Below are positions 59,465 to 64,000 of a stretch of DNA of 64,000 bases, in pieces. The notes beneath the pieces were generated by a model, which saw only the letters and a list, made by a program, of their open reading frames with translations, did not search any database and was not told the DNA's origin. This DNA comes from SZUA-254 sp031379665 (GTDB lineage Bacteria > Bacteroidota > Ignavibacteria > UBA10030 > SZUA-254). The translations under genes were made by a program, and so were the position numbers. The DNA is taken from assembly GCA_031379665.1 (NCBI GenBank), contig JANNFI010000139.1, positions 1 to 64,000 on the forward strand, given 5' to 3'. Position 1 is the first letter of the stretch; each line of letters opens with the position of its first letter.

Positions 59465-60964
59465 ATGCCCTCCCCACGACACTCACGCAGCTCCACGCTC
59501 GCGAATTCGGCGCTTCGCCGCCTCGCGGCGGACACCGGGTACGAATTTTCATTCATCGTTTCAGGCGACGGCACGATCTCGTTCGCCAGTCAGCCCCTCC
59601 TGAGCTCTACCCACCACCGCGCCGACGGTCTTCGGGGAAAACCGTTCACCGTTCTGGTGCGGAAACCCGACGGAAAACCGGTTTCCCCGGCATTCCTCCG
59701 GCCGCGCTCGCAGTCAAATCCCCAGAGAAAGAACTTCGCCGTGGTCACGCGGACGGGTCGCGTGATTCCTTGTCACGGAAGGGTCTATTACTTCGCTGCC
59801 AACGCATCGGAACCCCCCGGCATGCTCGTGATGGGAAACAGGGTGAAGGCGAAAACGGTGCCGGGGGCGAACCTCCTGGATGATCGCACGAATGCCGCCG
59901 CCCTCCTCTCCTCGATGCGTGACGGAATCTGCATCGTCGACGCGAAGGGCGCGATCATTTCGGCTAACGTATTGATCTCCGGTATGGCCCGGCTTCACCA
60001 GGACGACATGGTCGGGGTCTCGCCACCATATCCCTGGCTGGGGAAGGATGAAAATCTTCGTCTCGCCGATGCGCTCGCCGGCGTCGTCAGGAACGGGACG
60101 CCTGCCCACCTCCTCGTTGTCCTCGAGAGGGATGAAGACCGGCCCATCGCCCTGAGTTTCGCCATTTCCCGGCTTGCCGGAGGGATGGAGGGCCTGTTTC
60201 TCGCGTCGGTCCGCGACATCAGTGATGTCCACCCGGTCCAGGAAAACCAGATGGCGGGAAAACGGATCGAACGACTGAAACAGCAGGTCCAGCGTAATGC
60301 CGTGCGCCTGAAAACCCTTCAAGAGATCAACAGCTCGGTCCTGCGTTGTGGCTCTCTGCGAACCATCTTCAAGCGGATCACCGAGGGGGTCGGCAGGCTC
60401 GTCGATCACGACCTCGCCGGCATCTACATCTTCGACGGGGACGAGAAACAGCTGCACCCGGAAGCCGTCTCGAAACTGACACAGTTCTCGCGCCGGCTGG
60501 GGAAACTGCCGCTCACCCTCGGCGAGGGCATCGTCGGATTGGCGGCGATATCCGGTGAGACGGCCCTTGTCAACAACGCGCACCAGGATCCACGCTCGGT
60601 GTATCCCTCTGGGATGAAACCGGAGATAGAACACATCGTCGCGGCTCCGCTCAAAGGGCGACAGTCGACGTATGGCATCCTCGTGGTCGCGCGGAACCGG
60701 CATCCCGGTTTCCACGAGGAGGACGCCCAGGTCATCCAGTCGTTCGCCGATGCCGCGAGCATTGCCATTGAGAACCTCAGACTCTATGCCGATCTCGGGC
60801 TCACGGCCGGAAAATCCAGGCGAGGGGGGAAAGGATTCCGTTCTCCCATCGACGTCACCCGCGCTTCCGACCAGACCCGCAAGGTCAGGCAGGAATCGGA
60901 AACGGGAGTGGTCGTGGATGCCGACCTCCCGAAGACGGGTGCCGACGGGTCACGCGCGGGCTGA
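59465..60964 (+). CDS. PAS-PAS-GAF sensory protein without a recognised output domain
   Basis: Cytoplasmic protein of 499 residues. PAS-like region 1 (about 20-125) includes YEFSFIVSGDGTISFASQ and a RVYYFAAN strand. PAS 2 (about 137-250) has LLSSMRDGICIVDAKGAIIS. A coiled coil (about 255-285) leads into a GAF domain (about 290-445) with SLRTIFKRITEGVGRLVDHD, LGEGIVGLAAISGETALVNN, IVAAPLKGRQSTYGILVVAR and FADAASIAIENLRLYADL. The last 50 residues are charged and unstructured. There is no kinase, GGDEF or DNA-binding domain, so it must signal through a partner. A 42-codon membrane protein gene follows after 11 bases. Confidence 0.83.
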   Translation: MPSPRHSRSSTLANSALRRLAADTGYEFSFIVSGDGTISFASQPLLSSTHHRADGLRGKPFTVLVRKPDGKPVSPAFLRPRSQSNPQRKNFAVVTRTGRVIPCHGRVYYFAANASEPPGMLVMGNRVKAKTVPGANLLDDRTNAAALLSSMRDGICIVDAKGAIISANVLISGMARLHQDDMVGVSPPYPWLGKDENLRLADALAGVVRNGTPAHLLVVLERDEDRPIALSFAISRLAGGMEGLFLASVRDISDVHPVQENQMAGKRIERLKQQVQRNAVRLKTLQEINSSVLRCGSLRTIFKRITEGVGRLVDHDLAGIYIFDGDEKQLHPEAVSKLTQFSRRLGKLPLTLGEGIVGLAAISGETALVNNAHQDPRSVYPSGMKPEIEHIVAAPLKGRQSTYGILVVARNRHPGFHEEDAQVIQSFADAASIAIENLRLYADLGLTAGKSRRGGKGFRSPIDVTRASDQTRKVRQESETGVVVDADLPKTGADGSRAG

Positions 60965-60975
60965 ACGGGGCACCG

Positions 60976-61104
60976 ATGGATATCAGTGAATTCCTCGGAT
61001 TGAATGTCGTCCTGATCGGCGCACTGATCGTCGTGGTTCTGGTGTATCTTGTGACCCTGATCCGGAAGCGTCGCAACCAGAAATTTCTCCACAAGAACCC
61101 CTGA
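60976..61104 (+). CDS. Predicted 42-residue single-pass membrane protein
   Basis: Short frame, MDISEFLGLN, then a strongly hydrophobic helix (about residues 10-29, rich in Val, Leu and Ile), then a positively charged tail IRKRRNQKFLHKNP. The layout is that of a small inner-membrane protein with its basic tail in the cytoplasm. It starts 11 bases after the PAS-GAF gene and could be co-transcribed with it. The lysC promoter begins 51 bases beyond its stop. Codons are mostly G/C-ending, like neighbouring genes. Function unknown. Confidence 0.55.
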   Translation: MDISEFLGLNVVLIGALIVVVLVYLVTLIRKRRNQKFLHKNP

Positions 61105-61155
61105 TCCCCGCGGGGGTCGTCACGCGCTCCCACCGGAATTCCCCCGTTCCACCGA

Positions 61156-61187
61156 TTTGCTCCTGTTTCGGTGGGTGTCTATATTAC
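61156..61187 (+). promoter_or_regulatory. Predicted lysC promoter
   Basis: TTTG at 61156-61159, a 20-base spacer, then TATATTAC at 61180-61187. The predicted transcript start is near 61191, about 17 bases before the ATG at 61208. This rules out an in-frame TTG at 61157 as the translation start. Confidence 0.6.
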
Positions 61188-61207
61188 ATCTTTTTTGCGC
61201 GACCACT

Positions 61208-62575
61208 ATGGTAACGATGAAATTCGGCGGGACATCGGTGCAGGACGCCGAGGCGATTGTGAACGTGACCGCGATCGTCCGGATGTCACTCCCCAAGACT
61301 CCCGTCGTCATTATTTCCGCGATCGCCCAGGCGACGAATACCCTCGAAAAGATTGGAAGGTCGGCGGGGGAAGGAAATGCGACCGCCGCGAGGGAGGAGA
61401 TCGACAGCCTTCTCCGCCGCCACATCACGATCATCAACCGCCTGATCCGGCGGGAAGAACTCAAGAAGGACCTCGCGGAGTACATCGCGCAGGCCGGCGT
61501 TTCGCTCAATAATCTGGCGTCCGGAGTGGAAAAGCTGCGCGAACTGACCCCGCGCACGATGGATGCGTTCTACGCGTTCGGCGAGCTGCTCTCGTCCAGG
61601 ATCGTCGCCGCCGCGCTGTCCGATGCCGGCATCCCGTCGCAATGGCTCGATACGAAGGATTTCCTGATCACCGACGACACGTTCAACCGTGCGCGGCCGA
61701 TTATGCACATCGTCGAGGAGCGATTGGCCAAAATCGTTCCACCCCTGCTGGCGGCGGGAAAGGTCCCGGTCACCCAGGGATTCATCGGGGCGACAGTGTC
61801 AGGACTCAGGACCACGATGGGGCGGGAGAGTTCCGATTACACCGGCGCACTCATCGCCAGCGCGCTCGGCGCTGACTCCATCGAGATCTGGACCGACGTC
61901 ACCGGCGTGCTCACCGCCGATCCGAGGGTCGTGAACAACCCGCGGCAGGTCCGGCATCTGAGCTTCGCCGAGGCGTACGAACTGACCTACTTCGGAGCGA
62001 AGGTCCTCCATCCCGGGACGATGCAACCCGCCGAGTCCAGGCAAATTCCGATCGACATCTTGAATTCCCGGGACCCCTCGCTCGAAGGGACGCGGGTATC
62101 GATGGCAGCTCCGACGGGCAGTCCGGCGGTGAAGTCCGTGACCTACCGCAAGGACGTTGCGGTGCTCACGCTGACGCCATTGCAACGACACGGCCAGTAC
62201 ATTTTCTGGGAGCACATCTATGGCATCCTGACCGAACGGAGGACCGAGGCGCTGCTCGTGAACACTGCCGAGTACCGGATGGCGCTCGTCCTCAGGACGA
62301 CCGACGCCACCGAAGACCTGCGCGAGGCCCTGAAGGACGTTTGCGAGGTCGAGACCCGGATGGGCAAGGCGCTCCTGTGCGCCGTCGGGCAGGGCATCGG
62401 GAGCCTCCGGGGCATTCCTGAGAGGTTCCTGCGAGCGGTGGGTGATCGTCCGGTCTATTTCCTCTCGGTCGGCGCGTCGCCGAACTCCCTCGCCGCGGTC
62501 GTCGACGCCGAAGGTATTGAGGACACCGTCCGGAGAGCTCACGCGGAATTCTTCGGCGATGAAACGCCCCGTTAA
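61208..62575 (+). CDS. lysC: Aspartate kinase (monofunctional)
   Basis: Phosphorylates aspartate in the first step toward lysine, threonine and methionine. It has 455 residues. The amino acid kinase domain starts VTMKFGGTSVQDAEAIVNV and contains TQGFIGATVSGLRTTMGRES, SDYTGALIASALGADSIEIW, TDVTGVLTADPRVV and LSFAEAYELTYFGAKVLHPG. Two ACT-type regulatory regions (about 300-450) make feedback inhibition likely. A second ATG 9 bases downstream (61217, MKFGG) is the more common start in the family. The end overlaps the GT9 gene by 17 bases. Confidence 0.95.
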   Translation: MVTMKFGGTSVQDAEAIVNVTAIVRMSLPKTPVVIISAIAQATNTLEKIGRSAGEGNATAAREEIDSLLRRHITIINRLIRREELKKDLAEYIAQAGVSLNNLASGVEKLRELTPRTMDAFYAFGELLSSRIVAAALSDAGIPSQWLDTKDFLITDDTFNRARPIMHIVEERLAKIVPPLLAAGKVPVTQGFIGATVSGLRTTMGRESSDYTGALIASALGADSIEIWTDVTGVLTADPRVVNNPRQVRHLSFAEAYELTYFGAKVLHPGTMQPAESRQIPIDILNSRDPSLEGTRVSMAAPTGSPAVKSVTYRKDVAVLTLTPLQRHGQYIFWEHIYGILTERRTEALLVNTAEYRMALVLRTTDATEDLREALKDVCEVETRMGKALLCAVGQGIGSLRGIPERFLRAVGDRPVYFLSVGASPNSLAAVVDAEGIEDTVRRAHAEFFGDETPR

Positions 62576-63587
62576 CCGCATCCTCCTGATTAAACTCAGG
62601 GCAATCGGCGATGTCCTCCTCTCCACCGCGGTCCTCCCGGATGTGAAGGCGGCGTTTCCTGGGGCTGCGGTCGACTTTCTCACGGAAAAATTTTGTGCCG
62701 GCGTGCTCGAAGGCAACCCCGCTGTTTCGACATTGCTGGTCTTCGATCCGAAGACCGAGGGCAGCCTCGACCTGATCGGCCGGGTACGTCGAAACAGGTA
62801 TGACCTCGTCATCGACCTCTTCGGCAATCCCCGGAGCGCGCTCCTTTCCCTGCTGAGCGGGGCGGGTGTCCGCGTCGGATACCGTTTCAACTGGCGGACG
62901 GTCTGCTACAACAGGGTCGTCGAACCGCGCGGGGGCACGGTCCACAACGTCGAGTTCAACCGGGATGCCCTCCGGAGGATCGACATCCCCACCGGATCGG
63001 GGAGACCGTTCTTCCCCCTCGATCCCGTCGCAGAAGGATTAGCGGAGGATTTTCTCAGGCGGCAGGTTTCCGTGGGGGAACGGATCGTCGCGTTAAATGC
63101 CGGCGGCGGGTGGATCTCGAAGCGATGGAGGCCCGAACAATTTGCAGCCCTTGGACGGAAAATCAGCGGGGCGGACGGGAGTCGGATCCTGGTCCTCTGG
63201 GGGCCGGGGGAGGAGGCCGACGCTGTCACCGTGTGTCGCGAAATTGGTCCGGCGGCGATCCTCCCACCAGCGACGACCCTTAAGCAACTTGCATCGCTGC
63301 TAAAACGGTCTGCGTTGCTGGTCACGAACGACTCAGGCCCGATGCATATTGCGGCGGCGCTCGGGGTATCCGTCGTCGCGATTTTCGGTCCGACGGTGCC
63401 CCGGCTGCAGGGCCCGGTGTTTACGGAATCATCGATCGTCGTCAAATCGGGGCTCGACTGCCTCGGGTGCGGCTACACCGTCTGTCCCATCGGAAATCCC
63501 TGCATGTTGGAGCTGTCGGTGGAAGACGTCTATTCGGCATACAGGCAGATCCTTCAAAAATCCATCAACAACCCACTCCCCCGGTAA
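62559..63587 (+). CDS. Glycosyltransferase family 9 (heptosyltransferase-like)
   Basis: ADP-heptose:LPS heptosyltransferase-type enzyme of 342 residues, GT-B fold. The N-terminal half has NRILLIKLRAIGDVLLSTAV; the donor-binding half has ALNAGGGWISKRWRPEQFAA and LLVTNDSGPMHIAAALGVSV VAIFGPT. Near the C-terminus lies a cysteine-rich piece, GLDCLGCGYTVCPIGNPCM, as in WaaF/WaaC relatives. The start ATG lies inside the end of lysC (17-base overlap). With rfaE1/rfaE2 10 kb away it fits LPS inner-core synthesis, though the acceptor cannot be inferred. Confidence 0.9.
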   Translation: MKRPVNRILLIKLRAIGDVLLSTAVLPDVKAAFPGAAVDFLTEKFCAGVLEGNPAVSTLLVFDPKTEGSLDLIGRVRRNRYDLVIDLFGNPRSALLSLLSGAGVRVGYRFNWRTVCYNRVVEPRGGTVHNVEFNRDALRRIDIPTGSGRPFFPLDPVAEGLAEDFLRRQVSVGERIVALNAGGGWISKRWRPEQFAALGRKISGADGSRILVLWGPGEEADAVTVCREIGPAAILPPATTLKQLASLLKRSALLVTNDSGPMHIAAALGVSVVAIFGPTVPRLQGPVFTESSIVVKSGLDCLGCGYTVCPIGNPCMLELSVEDVYSAYRQILQKSINNPLPR

Positions 63588-63590
63588 ATC

Positions 63591-64000
63591 ATGAAAAAGA
63601 AACAGAAGGATGGGAAATCCAGGGAATCGAAGAAATCGAAGAAATCGAAAGCCCTCAGGATCCCCGACTGCAAACATTTTCAGGGTTACAAGCCCTGTTT
63701 CCCGGGCACCGATTGCCTGGAGAAGTGCGTCGATCCGTCGCCGCGAGGGACCAGAATTCTCATCATCAACCTCGAGGCGATGGGAAACGTTCTTGTGACG
63801 ACGACGCTCCTGCCGGCGTTGAAGCGCAAGTACCCGGTGAGTACGATTACCTGGATCACGCTCGGGAACGCCTACCGGCTACTCGACAACAACCCGCTCG
63901 TCGATGAGATCGTCGTGTGGGATCCTGAAGCCTGGTTGAAGATGGCGGAGCGGGAGTTCGATTTCGCTATGAACATTGACAAGGCGAAGAACTCCTGCGC
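63591..64000 (+). CDS. Second glycosyltransferase family 9 protein (partial, 3' end missing)
   Basis: The frame starts with ATG at 63591, three bases after the previous stop, and is open at the right edge; 136 residues are visible. A Lys/Ser-rich start (about 1-21, partly coded by a repeat of TCGAAGAAA) is followed by a cysteine cluster CKHFQGYKPCFPGTDCLEKC and then the GT9 opening RILIINLEAMGNVLVTTTLL with LPALKRKYPVSTITWITLG. The cysteine-cluster-plus-GT9 layout is known from other GT9 proteins of unassigned function. It forms a tandem with the upstream GT9 gene. Confidence 0.85.
   Translation, partial: MKKKQKDGKSRESKKSKKSKALRIPDCKHFQGYKPCFPGTDCLEKCVDPSPRGTRILIINLEAMGNVLVTTTLLPALKRKYPVSTITWITLGNAYRLLDNNPLVDEIVVWDPEAWLKMAEREFDFAMNIDKAKNSC

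Noticed and set aside
1..64000. CRISPR array, insertion sequence, integrase or phage genes
   Set aside because: No spaced direct repeats, transposase motifs, integrase motifs or terminal inverted repeats were seen; gene content is housekeeping throughout.

Overview
This 64 kb window is an ordinary-looking chromosomal segment of a high-GC, Gram-negative bacterium that most likely belongs to the Bacteroidota / Ignavibacteria-Kapabacteria side of the FCB group. The reasons are: about 16 intergenic sites fit the Bacteroidota sigma-A promoter pattern (TTG or TTTG, about 20 bases, then TAnnTTTG); one exported protein has a type IX secretion C-terminal sorting domain with an NYPNPFNP motif; two lipoproteins are built from SbsA-like (Big_5) Ig repeats; and LPS-heptose genes and TamB point to an outer membrane. 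The species cannot be named from the sequence alone. I saw no phage, insertion sequence, CRISPR array or transfer island.

Layout, left to right. 1-2.8 kb: end of a complex I operon (nuoM partial, nuoN). 2.9-5.0 kb: OmpR-type two-component pair. 5.0-6.7 kb, minus: coaX and birA. 6.8-19.4 kb, plus: dnaK, isoaspartyl peptidase, rsmB, a TPR lipoprotein with a DUF58 protein, two paralogous Big_5 lipoproteins, uvrA. 19.4-31.8 kb, minus: a type IX-secreted protein, then a long nucleic-acid cluster (DUF296, ruvB, ruvA, ruvC, yebC, recJ, rnpB RNA, rnhA, zinc ribbon protein, nif3), an unannotated 33-codon gene, and a REC-DHp regulator. 31.9-34.0 kb, plus: phosphate acetyltransferase and a membrane acyltransferase. 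34.0-35.3 kb, minus: anmK. 35.3-38.2 kb, plus: nfo, amrS, a double DUF309 protein. 38.2-41.6 kb, minus: two TPR proteins. 41.8-44.3 kb, plus: lemA, htpX, queF, DUF423. 44.3-52.9 kb, minus: rnr, tamB, rfaE2, rfaE1. 53.0-58.3 kb, plus: a SpoU methyltransferase and nuoABCDEF. 58.3-58.8 kb, minus: a cytochrome-like lipoprotein. 58.9-64 kb, plus: tRNA-Ala(GGC), an AhpD-like protein, a PAS-GAF protein, a small membrane protein, lysC, and two GT9 glycosyltransferases, the last cut by the window edge.

How the genes work together. RuvABC, RecJ, UvrA, Nfo and RNase HI form a recombination and repair set. NuoA-F and NuoM-N belong to one respiratory complex encoded in at least two places. RfaE1/RfaE2, two heptosyltransferase-like GT9 enzymes and TamB serve the outer membrane. 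Pta, a membrane acyltransferase and AnmK may share acetyl and cell-wall-sugar metabolism.

The most noteworthy signals are not whole genes. They are a 33-codon gene at 30801-30902 with its own promoter, near-leaderless start and terminator, sitting directly in front of the nif3-ruv cluster; several promoters that place the start codon only 3-8 bases from the predicted transcript start; and the fact that all six convergent gene pairs overlap or abut at their stop codons.
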